NCBI GenBank assembly: GCA_947172415.1
Contig: OX359194.1
Span: forward strand, 1,364,001 to 1,428,000
DNA length: 64,000 nt
Reading direction: 5' to 3'
DNA from: Chondrosia reniformis
Taxonomy: Eukaryota > Porifera > Demospongiae > Chondrillida > Chondrillidae
The stretch's first letter is position 1; the number at the start of each line of letters is the position of its first letter. This document shows, piece by piece, positions 21,060-30,708 of the stretch. The position numbers and the translations under genes were made by a program. Below the pieces are notes generated by a model. It was given only the letters and a program-made list of their open reading frames with translations, did not search any database and had not been told where the DNA came from.

Positions 21060-21501
21060 CTGCAGAGCAATAACAAGGACAAATCTAACACCATTTCCTA
21101 CATACTATGTACGTATGTCTATTCTATATACAGTCCCATATAGGCCCATAGGGAACTAAACTGAGCTTTAGATGAGGATACAAGTGTCTGGTCTTTTTTC
21201 TTCAGAATCTGCTCCATTGAGTTAAATGAATGTGTATAGCAACATTTACAATATTAATGCAAATGGTTAGTTTCTTGCTGTATGTATATATATATATATG
21301 AACACAGTGAAATTAACAAGATCGTGAATGACTTTCAATGTCACTAATAAAGGGGAGGCCAGCAATAACTCTTCTCCTGCCTTTGTCACATCTCATTATG
21401 TATATATCTGCCTTATAGGACCAAATTTTATTATACAGTAAAGATTTAATGTATACTACCAGAATTAGAGTTTTAAGGGATTCTATTAATGTTCTGATAC
21501 C

Positions 21502-21777
21502 AATTCAGGACCTGCTCTATCTCATAGTAAGACTGACATTTTAATTGGCGAGAATGAGGACTTCAAAATACTGACATATCTCTGTAATCCAAAGTATTAT
21601 CAGAATGCTTTTGAGCATGGAGATGATCCTGGGGAAATAAGACCCAACGGATCAAGAGTGTCTTACAATCACAAACCCCTGCTGCAACATGGCAAGTTTT
21701 TAGCTGATAGAATTAAAGAAAGTGACTATCTTTATCAAGTTTGGAAAGATATGTTGCATATTGATGGAGATTGTTGA
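21502..21777 (+). pseudogene. 3' fragment of the unrecognised gene, unit 4
   Basis: As the unit 2 fragment; ends in frame VWKDMLHIDGDC then TGA. No 5' half. Confidence 0.8.
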
Positions 21778-22262
21778 CTATGTTAGTCCAGTAGAGACTT
21801 AAATTAGACTACCAAACTGTTGGATTGTGCAGATATATAGGAGTGTTGCGGATATAATGTTGTAATGTTGCATAAGGAAGAGTCTGGTGTTACTGATGGA
21901 GGAAGGTTATCACTGAAATGGTCAAGTATTTATTGGCTAAGAGGCAACTGGAAATACAAGGGAACCAACTTGTTTCTGATTTTGGTGAAGAATAGCGATT
22001 TGCTGACAAGTTTTGTTTACTCTATAGAATTGATTCTTTTTGTCCGTTAATGTTGTCATGACAACTCCTTATATACTCATGAATAATCTACTACACTCTT
22101 TTCCTACATGTAGTACTCTGTAATAAATTAAATTAAAAGCCTATTGGGAACTAAATCTGGTGAGAGCTTTGGATGAGGTTATAGGAGTATGAAGCTAGAC
22201 TGAAGTAGATATATGTACGTATATAGTTAAAGAAGTAGAGTTTAGTTTAGTTATGGTATTCC

Positions 22263-23171
22263 TTAATTTTCTAAAATGATTGCGTTAATGGAGTAATCAA
22301 AGACAAAGCCACTCTCTGGAGTCTTCCTGCAGCAGGCATGGAGGTATTTGACACAAAGGTCGCTCACTTCTTGAGGATAGTTCTTTAGAGCAGTGTGGTA
22401 AATGAAATCTAGTACATTCTTTGAAAATTGTGAAGAAAAATCTTCCTTAAAGCATCTATCCAAATGCCACACCCCCTTGTTTGGTAAATCTTCACTGGAA
22501 TACCTCACACCCATTTCATCCAGTACCTGCAATAGATCTTGCGCATATCTGCATGGAAATTTCCATTCCTTCTCAAAGAATACCCCCCATATTTTTTGTT
22601 TTGCTGTGAGGTTCAGAGATATAATAACAATATTGGCATTTTCTTTAGCCACCTTTTGCAGTCTCCCAAACATTATCTTCAGATCCTTAATGTAGTAATG
22701 GACATGAACCATAAGTACCAAATCAAACTGGGAAAGGCTGTCGAGGTCCATCTGCATGAAATCCTCATTGATAATAGTCACTTGGGTCAGCGGGAGGTCC
22801 TTAAGTGTAGCCTTGGCCATGTGACTAGATTTCTCATTAATTTCAATACCCACGTAATTTACAGGGACTGATACATTCTGTAACATAATTCGGTCGGCCT
22901 CTCCTGCTCCACAGCCTATGCTGCATATATTGAATGGTGTTGCATCAGAATATTTAGCAATATGAGATTCTAGAGCTTTGTCAAGTATGTTGCTGACATA
23001 GCTATCCTTTTCAGCAATTTCTTCCCTGGCTATTTTGCAAAATGCAGCGTAATTTTCAGTATAATCATATTCATCACATTGGGGCAAACCTCCTTCAAGG
23101 TTCTTTCTGGGTTTCACCTCTTTAAGAATATTCTCAAGAGTTAACAGAATAGATTCCAATTCGTACTCCAT
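22263..23171 (-). CDS. HNMT-like methyltransferase, copy 4
   Basis: 302 residues, intact. Near-identical to copy 3, with a C-terminal part (SDLCVKYLHACC, PESGFVFDYS) partly shared with copy 1, a mosaic pattern that suggests gene conversion. GTCAGT donor in the leader intron. Confidence 0.85.
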   Translation of the reverse strand: MEYELESILLTLENILKEVKPRKNLEGGLPQCDEYDYTENYAAFCKIAREEIAEKDSYVSNILDKALESHIAKYSDATPFNICSIGCGAGEADRIMLQNVSVPVNYVGIEINEKSSHMAKATLKDLPLTQVTIINEDFMQMDLDSLSQFDLVLMVHVHYYIKDLKIMFGRLQKVAKENANIVIISLNLTAKQKIWGVFFEKEWKFPCRYAQDLLQVLDEMGVRYSSEDLPNKGVWHLDRCFKEDFSSQFSKNVLDFIYHTALKNYPQEVSDLCVKYLHACCRKTPESGFVFDYSINAIILEN

Positions 23172-23580
23172 GGTCACCTAAATATACATAACCCACTATG
23201 TTCTGATCATGGGGTGGTCTATATATAGCCATTGCAGGTAAGCCACATATTGCAGGTAATTTCCTTCAAGTATTAAAAGGGAAGTGAAGCCTGGTACAAT
23301 CACCAAGGCTGAGAGATGACACACTGCCACAAACTGTAGGTAGTTTTGTAATAGTACTGACTTTATCTTCAACTAATCCACTATTAAAACATAATGTAGA
23401 CGTACGTATATGTAGTATATAACACAATAAAACAAACAAGTTTCTCAAATATTTGTGTACATATAAAATATGAAAAGATGGTTACAGTTAAGTGTGTATT
23501 TAGCTTATATACAATTGTAACAATTATCTATTCTACAAAATTCATTTCATTTTCCCTCCTCGGCTGTGACTAAAGATAAG

Positions 23581-23747
23581 CTATTCTGGCGGAAACCCTG
23601 AAGCTAGCTTGCACGGCGTCAGTCTTAGCCATCTTGCTGCCTGCTGATGAGGCGATTCGATAACATTCCTCCACAGCTCCTTCCCCTCCTCCGTGGCACC
23701 CTCCCCCACCTGCACCATACCCAGGGGCAGACCAGTCCTCTCTGTGA
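23581..23747 (-). CDS. Duplicate terminal exon of the synaptotagmin-like gene, unit 4
   Basis: Intact 167-nt exon with acceptor and TAG, same reading frame as the other copies. Confidence 0.65.
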
Positions 23748-24189
23748 CTGCAGAGCAATAACAAGGACAAATCTAACACCATTTCCTACATACTATGTAC
23801 GTATGTCTATTCTATATACAGTCCCATATAGGCCCATAGGGAACTAAACTGAGCTTTAGATGAGGATACAAGTGTCTGGTCTTTTTTCTTCAGAATCTGC
23901 TCCATTGAGTTAAATGAATGTGTATAGCAACATTTACAATATTAATGCAAATGGTTAGTTTCTTGCTGTATGTATATATATATATATGAACACAGTGAAA
24001 TTAACAAGATCGTGAATGACTTTCAATGTCACTAATAAAGGGGAGGCCAGCAATAACTCTTCTCCTGCCTTTGTCACATCTCATTATGTATATATCTGCC
24101 TTATAGGACCAAATTTTATTATACAGTAAAGATTTAATGTATACTACCAGAATTAGAGTTTTAAGGGATTCTATTAATGTTCTGATACC

Positions 24190-24465
24190 AATTCAGGACC
24201 TGCTCTATCTCATAGTAAGACTGACATTTTAATTGGCGAGAATGAGGACTTCAAAATACTGACATATCTCTGTAATCCAAAGTATTATCAGAATGCTTTT
24301 GAGCATGGAGATGATCCTGGGGAAATAAGACCCAACGGATCAAGAGTGTCTTACAACCACAACCCCTTGCTGCAACATGGCAAGTTTTTAGCTGATAGAA
24401 TTAAAGAAAGTGACTATCTTTATCAAGTTTGGAAAGATATGTTGCATATTGATGGAGATTGTTGA
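24190..24465 (+). pseudogene. 3' fragment of the unrecognised gene, unit 5
   Basis: As the other fragments. Here the CAACCCCTTG run keeps the frame, ending VWKDMLHIDGDC then TGA. No 5' half. Confidence 0.8.
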
Positions 24466-24949
24466 CTATGTTAGTCCAGTAGAGACTTAAATTAGACTAC
24501 CAAACTGTTGGATTGTGCAGATATATAGGAGTGTTGCGGATATAATGTTGTAATGTTGCATAAGGAAGAGTCTGGTGTTACTGATGGAAGAAGGTTATCA
24601 CTGAAATGGTCAAGTATTTATTGGCTAAGAGGCAACTGGAAATACAAGGGAACCAACTTGTTTCTGATTTTGGTGAAGAATAGCGATTTGCTGACAAGTT
24701 TTGTTTACTCTATAGAATTGATTCTTTTTGTCCGTTAATGTTGTCATGACAACTCCTTATATACTCATGAATAATCTACTACACTCTTTTCCTACATGTA
24801 ATAAATTAAATTAAAAAGCCTATTGGGAACTAAATCTGGTGAGAGTTTTGGATGAGGTTATAGGAGTGTGGAGCTAGATAGAAGTAGATATATGTACGTA
24901 TATAGTTAAAGAAGTAGAGTTTAGTATAGTTATGGTATTCCTTAATTTT

Positions 24950-25849
24950 CTAAAATGATTGCGTTAACGGAGTAATCAAAGACAGGTCACTCTCCGGAGT
25001 CTTCCTGCAGCAGGCATGGAGGTATTTGACACAAAGGTTGCTCACTTCTTGAGGATAGTTCTTTAGAGCAGTTTGGTAAATGAAATCTAGTACATTCTTT
25101 GAAAATTGTGAAGAAAAATCTTCCTTAAAGCATTTATCCAAATGCCACACCCCTTTGTTTGGTAAATCTTCACTGGAATACCTCACACCCATTTCATCCA
25201 GTACCTGCAATAGATCTTGCGCATATCTGCATGGAAATTTCCATTCCTTCTCAAAGAATACCCCCCATATTTTTTGTTTTGCTGTGAGGTTCAGAGATAT
25301 AATAACAATATTGGCATTTTCTTTAGCCACCTTTTGCAGTCTCCCAAACATTATCTTCAGATCCTTAATGTAGTAATGGACATGAACCATAAGTACCAAA
25401 TCAAACTGGGAAAGGCTGTCGAGGTCCATCTGCATGAAATCCTCATTGATAATAGTCACTTGGGTCAGCGGGAGGTCCTTAAGTGTAGCCTTGGCCATGT
25501 GACTAGATTTCTCATTAATTTCAATACCCACGTAATTTACAGGGACTGATACATTCTCTAACATAATTCGGTCGGCCTCTCCTGCTCCACAGCCTATGCT
25601 GCATATATTGAATGGTGTTGCATCAGAAAATTTAGCAATATGAGATTCTAGAGCTTTGTCAAGTATGTTGCTGACATAGCTATCCTTTTCAGCAATTTCT
25701 TCCCTGGCTATTTTGCAATATGCAGCGTAATTTTCAGTATAATCATATTCATCACATTCAGGCAAACCTCCTTCAAGGTTCTTTCTGGGTGTCACCTCCT
25801 TAAGAATATTCTCAAGAGTTAACAGAATAGATTCCAATTCGTACTCCAT
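24950..25849 (-). CDS. HNMT-like methyltransferase, copy 5, altered C-terminus
   Basis: 299 residues. One A is missing near 24983 (GACAGG where copy 3 has GACAAGG), so after PESDL the chain reads SLITPLTQSF and stops, replacing about 13 C-terminal residues. The SAM-binding motif and the rest are intact. The leader exon opens GCGACC rather than GTGACC, which shows that the ATG at 25849, not an upstream GTG, is the start. The GTAAGT donor is intact. The lost segment corresponds to the last strand of the HNMT fold, so activity is doubtful. Confidence 0.75.
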   Translation of the reverse strand: MEYELESILLTLENILKEVTPRKNLEGGLPECDEYDYTENYAAYCKIAREEIAEKDSYVSNILDKALESHIAKFSDATPFNICSIGCGAGEADRIMLENVSVPVNYVGIEINEKSSHMAKATLKDLPLTQVTIINEDFMQMDLDSLSQFDLVLMVHVHYYIKDLKIMFGRLQKVAKENANIVIISLNLTAKQKIWGVFFEKEWKFPCRYAQDLLQVLDEMGVRYSSEDLPNKGVWHLDKCFKEDFSSQFSKNVLDFIYQTALKNYPQEVSNLCVKYLHACCRKTPESDLSLITPLTQSF

Positions 25850-26251
25850 GGTCGCCTAAATATACATATATAATCCACTACGTTCTGATCATGGGGTAGC
25901 CTATATATAGCCATTGCAGGTAAGCCACACATTGCAGGTAATTTCCTTCAAGGGAAGTGAAACCTGGTACAATTACCAAGGCTGAGAGATGACACACTGC
26001 CACAAACTGTAGGTAGTTTTGTAATAGTACTTACTTTATCTTCAACTAATCCACTATTAAAACATAATGCAGACATACGTATATGTAGTATATAACACAA
26101 TGAAACAAAAAGCTTCTCAAATATTTGTGTACATATAAAATATGAAAAGATGGTTGCAGTTAAATGTGTATTTAGCTTATATACAATTGTAACATTATCT
26201 ATTCTACAAAATTCATTTCATTTTCCCTCCTCGGCTGTGACTAAAGATAAG

Positions 26252-29200
26252 CTATTCTGGCGGAAACCCTGAAGCTAACTTGCACGGCGTCAGTCTTAGC
26301 CATCTTGCTGCCTGCTGATGAGGCGATTCGATAACATTCCTCCACAGCTCCTTCCCCTCCTCCGTGGCACCCTCCCCCACCTGCACCATACCCAGGGGCA
26401 GACCAGTCCTCTCTGTGACTGCAGAGCAATAACAAGGACAAATCTAACACCATTTCCTACATACTATGTCTATTCTATACAGTAAAAGACCCATAGGGAA
26501 ATAAACTGAGCTTTAGATGAGGATAAAAGAGTCTATTCTTTTTTCTTCTGCTCCATTGAGTAAAATGAATGTGTATAGCAACATTTACAATGCAAATGGT
26601 TAGTTTCTTGCTATATGTACGTATGTACTATATAGCAACACAGTGAAATTCACAAGACCGTGAATGACTTTCAATGTGTCACTAATAAAGAGGAGGCCAG
26701 TGATAACTCTTCTCCTGCCTTTGTCACATCTCATTATGTAGCTATCTGCCTTAGGACCAAAATTTATTTTACAGTAAAGATTTAATCTACCACCAGAATT
26801 AGAGTCATAAGGGATTCTATTAATATTCTGATACCAGAGTCTGTTAATTCATGAATAACTTCCAGTGTCACTAATAAAGGAGAATCCGAGAAACAGCTGT
26901 CTGACCCAGTTGAAAAGAAGAGGTAAAAAGAGAAGATGACTTTATTCTCATCCAAAGCTCTAAAATTGGTGAGTTTATCCTAGCCATAGGAATGTTTGTG
27001 GTATTTCTTGAATAACTGGTGATATTGGTATTAAGCATGTGGCACAGTTTTAACTACGTAACTTTCTTCTCTTATAAACTTATATACCTCAGCAGTATAG
27101 AAGATGTTGCACACAAGCAACAGAAACAGGCCCTTTTGTACTTCCAATGTTACATACACAGTCCGACATTTTACATAGGTGAATATATGAGAACTTACCT
27201 TCAGGAGACTTTGCCAGTACTACTATATTCAAAGTGATATTTTCCAAGCTAGCATCTTGAGAAACTTGAAATTGGAATTTCTGATTAAAAGTTGGATTCG
27301 GAGGAGCATGTTTTCCAGAGGAGTTCCATTTCTTGCTACCTTTCTTCTGACCTTCAGCTAAATAGGCCTTCACTTGGACGTCTACAAAACAGACACGTCA
27401 CATAATGTGAACTGTTTGTCACATACGGTACGTACGGAAATGGCGTTTCCATTCGAAGTTTAGAACTTCGCAAGTGAACTTCGATAAAACTTCGCTGAGG
27501 TTCGGTTAATCTTCGCTCGAACATCCTTAGTAACAGGAATTTGTTTGTAACTTCGGTCGAACTTCGATCACATGTCGGTCAAACTTCAGCTAAACTTCGG
27601 ACAAACTTCACGAAGTTTTCCGTTTCCGTACGTACCGTATGTAAAGTATTGTTCCATTTGCAACCACCTAAACAACAAATCTACACATGTACCAATGTTA
27701 ACATCATATCTATGAGAATCTATTTGATTTCTCCACCAAAGTCAACTGGTCCAACAAGTATACATAGCAGCATATGTAATATCTTCCGGTGGAAATTCAA
27801 TTTTCATCATAATCTTTGAACAGGTTTAGTAACAGGTAACCCTTTAATCATTTAATCAAGTACGTGCATATATCCATTATTACCTTAATTGTGTACATAC
27901 ATATATGTATATACGTATGGACCTATGTATGTACGTGTTGAACACACATACGTTCACTTACCTACTGGACCAGAAAGACTGGGAAGTTGCAAGTTTTTAG
28001 CTTTCAGTATAATTCCGTGCAGCCTTTTCTCCTGTTCATAGTAGCCTAGCGACACTAGGATCTCTGGGCTCTCTTTGGGCTATATAGGAGATAGAGAGTT
28101 GCACAGTATTGAACACACTACATTGACACCTCTGAACTACGTCCCAAGGAAGTCCTATGTACATATATTGAGTTGGTATACAACTGTATGTATGTACACA
28201 TAGGATTCAAGCCAAGGATTCACAGAAGATCAAGATAAAGACAAAGACTCCCAGGATCACTGATGAAGGGTGGAATTCCCAGAAACGGCTGTCTGACCCA
28301 GTGGAGAAGAAGATGAAAGAAGGGTTAAGAAGGAAGAAAAGACTCGTGTATCTTCATTCAAAGCTCTCTTCAGGTTTAGTTCACCTATAGGCTCTTTTAC
28401 ATAATAGGCATATAGCATGTAGGAAAATGGTATCTTAGATTTTTCATACGTAGGTAATATTACTTACCCCAATCTGTTTCTGTGCATCAAATGAAATTGG
28501 TAGAAGTGTCTGAGTACCTGATAAGTCAGCATCTGATAGAGCATGCTTGACTTCACCAATATACTCCTGTTGACCTATTAATATAAGTGAGTGGGTTTGA
28601 AGATTCAAATATTCACACATTGCCATGAAATAGACCTATGTACAGTGTGCAATCATTAAATAGTTACTAACCTGTATTTAACTGGTTGAAAATTTGAATA
28701 ACTATTGTTTTAAACTTAATCTCCATGGCTGATATATTTGAAAATGTAAAAACCTCTTCGAGAAGATTTCTAGTGGACGTACCACTTCTAGTCTTAGACC
28801 TGTAACTCTGAGAAATATTCGGAAGTAGTTGAACTACTAAAAAGGTATCCAGAACTGAGGTAGTCTCCTTTTCGATTTTGCTTCCAACACCGTGAATTTG
28901 GTATGAGATTGAGTGTACACATAACTGCTGTTGTTCGGGATAGTAGGACATACCAAACTGAACTGAGGGTTCCTTCACTTTGAACATGTCCAAACTTGGT
29001 TGCTATGGAAATGGAAGAAACTATGTACAGTTGATGTAATCCTACCAGTTGTCATGTAGTAGACATGCTTGTACATATGTGATTATAGTAAAGATGACAG
29101 TCAACAAGTTTGGGTAATGAAATGGAGAATTCAAAATGGCTGTAAGGTACAAACTTGTGAATAAGATGAGGAAGAAAGTACACTGGAGGTCTCGGCACTG

Positions 29201-30708
29201 GAGCTGACATTAGAGGAGGTTTTGGGAAGTGAACCTACAGTAGAGTAAATAAATAAATAAATAAGTAAAGCTACAAATAGGTACATACTTAGCTTAAAAA
29301 TCAATGTGCTAGACTATGATCTTCTGAAGTATTCTCACATGTACATACATATATACTATACATGCATTATTTACAACACTCCATACGTATATGGTGCAAA
29401 AGCAATACCTGGTTGTTTCAGTGTCCTAGGCTGCCGGGGACGTGGCACTGCCTTGGGCTGTTGTTTAATAATAGACACGTCTGAACCCTTGTAGAGAAAT
29501 AGTTGATACATAGACCAACTGGTAGAAATAGTTGATACATAGACCGACTGGTAGAAACAGTGATACATAGACCGACTGGTAAAAACAGTGATATATAGAC
29601 CGACTGGTAGAAACAGTGATACATAGACCGACTGGTAGAAACAGTGATACATAGACCGACTGGTAAAAACAGTGATATATAGACCGACTGGTAGAAATAG
29701 TTGATACATAGACCGACTGGTAGAAACAGTGATACATAGACCGACTGGTAGAAATAGTTGATACATAGACCGACTGGTAGAAATAGTTGATACATAGACC
29801 AACTGGTAGAAACAGTGATACATAGACCGACTGGTAGAAACAGTGATACATAGACCGACTGGTAAAAACAGTGATATATAGACCGACTGGTAGAAATAGT
29901 TGATACATAGACCGACTGGTAGAAACAGTGATACATAGACCGACTGGTAAAAACAGTGATATATAGACCGACTGGTAGAAATAGTTGATACATAGACCGA
30001 CTGGTAGAAACAGTGATACATAGACCGACTGGTAGAAATAGTTGATACATAGACCGACTGGTAGAAACAGTGATACATAGACCGACTGGTAGAAACAGTG
30101 ATACATAGACCGACTGGTAGAAATAGTTGATACATAGACCGACTGGTAGAAATAGTTGATACATAGACCGACTGGTAGAAATAGTTGATACATAGACCGA
30201 CTGGTAGAAATAGTTGATACATAGACCGACTGGTAGAAACAGTGATACATAGACCGACTGGTAGAAATAGTTGATACATAGACCAACTGGTAGAAACAGT
30301 GATACATAGACCGACTGGTAAAAACAGTGATATATAGACCGACTGGTAAAAACAGTGATATATAGACCAACTGGTAGAAACAGTGATACATAGACCGACT
30401 GGTAGAAACAGTGATACATAGACCGACTGGTAAAAACAGTGATATATAGACCGACTGGTACTACATCTTACTTCTACATATAAATTCATATATGTATTTG
30501 TGTGTACATACGTACGTACCTCTTTAGCGGAAGACTGAATAGAACTGGGTGGCTGTTGCATCTTTACTGTTTTGGTCATTGGACCAGTGGGCGGGGTGTC
30601 CGGGGTGATTACAGCCGCATAGGCATCCCTAGGATTCTTGTAAGGAACTTCATCTTTATTGTAGCAACACGGACAGCAGCAAGCACAGAACCGCGAACAA
30701 CAGTCCAT
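26252..30708 (-). CDS. Synaptotagmin-like double C2 protein without transmembrane helix
   Basis: Eight exons read leftwards: 30708-30520, 29487-29409, 29234-29155, 29002-28672, 28574-28468, 28079-27962, 27381-27199, 26418-26252. Junctions are GT-AG and phases (0,1,0,1,0,1,1) agree, giving 417 residues. The N-terminus MDCCSRFCACCCPCCYNK is a cysteine cluster suited to palmitoylation, with no transmembrane helix in this model; SYT17 (B/K) is built this way. A Pro/Ser-rich linker follows. C2A is about 130-262 (VQFGMSYYPEQQQ, VLDTFLVVQLLPN, IGEVKHALS), C2B about 263-405 (ILVSLGYYEQEKRLHGIILK, VDVQVKAYLAEGQKKG, NPTFNQKF, ELWRNVIESP). The Asp ligands in Ca2+-binding loops 1 and 3 of classical synaptotagmins are mostly absent, so calcium-independent membrane or partner binding is likely. 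A further upstream 5' exon is possible: acceptor-like TTTGCTGTAG near 30770. The last exon lies in duplicated unit 5, with four more copies beyond. Confidence 0.75.
26880..26975 (-). repeat. Dispersed repeat, partial copy (minus)
   Basis: GAGAAACAGCTGTCTGACCC and TCATCCAAAGCTCTA are reverse complements of the family core at 3655-3864. It lies within intron 7 of the synaptotagmin-like gene, just outside the tandem array. Confidence 0.65.
27421..27642. mobile_element. 222-bp MITE with 20-bp terminal inverted repeats
   Basis: Perfect termini ACATACGGTACGTACGGAAA at 27421-27440 and its complement at 27623-27642. The interior is packed with AACTTCG/GAACTTCG motifs roughly every 11-12 bp, many in opposite orientation in the two halves. 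No coding capacity. It sits in intron 6 of the synaptotagmin-like gene. Superfamily not recognised. Confidence 0.75.
28205..28447 (-). repeat. Dispersed repeat, long copy (minus)
   Basis: Most complete copy of the family: reverse complement of 3655-3864 extended to GATCTTCTGTGAATCCTTGGC, an extension also seen in diverged form at 31865-31895. It lies in intron 5 of the synaptotagmin-like gene. Confidence 0.8.
29498..30461 (-). repeat. Minisatellite of 28/29-bp units, about 34 copies
   Basis: Unit TAGACCGACTGGTAGAAACAGTGATACA with variants: the 29-bp form has AAATAGTT; another form has GGTAAAAACAGTGATATATA. It fills nearly all of intron 1 (29488-30519) of the synaptotagmin-like gene. The minus strand has no stop codon in any frame, which creates three overlapping long frames. 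The intron is 1032 nt (344 codons), so retention would keep the frame. Confidence 0.95.

Larger units (their letters stand above)
14099..26836. repeat. Five-unit tandem segmental duplication, about 2.69 kb per unit
   Basis: Units: U1 14099-16754, U2 16755-19294, U3 19295-21501, U4 21502-24189, U5 24190-26836. A full unit carries the 3' end of the plus-strand unrecognised gene, its flank, an HNMT-like gene (minus), that gene's promoter, and the terminal exon of the synaptotagmin-like gene (minus). One breakpoint lies inside the unrecognised gene (AATTCAGG near 14099), the other in intron 7 of the synaptotagmin-like gene (near 26836). About 640 bp is missing across the U2/U3 boundary. U3, U4 and U5 are very similar to each other, which points to recent expansion or gene conversion. 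Confidence 0.9.

Noticed and set aside
14962-25549. Plus-strand frames of 71-110 codons opposite the methyltransferase genes
   Set aside because: Antisense shadows of the HNMT-like coding sequence, conserved only because the copies are nearly identical.
29498-30461. CRISPR array
   Set aside because: Regular 28/29-bp repeats but no spacers, within an animal intron; it is a minisatellite.
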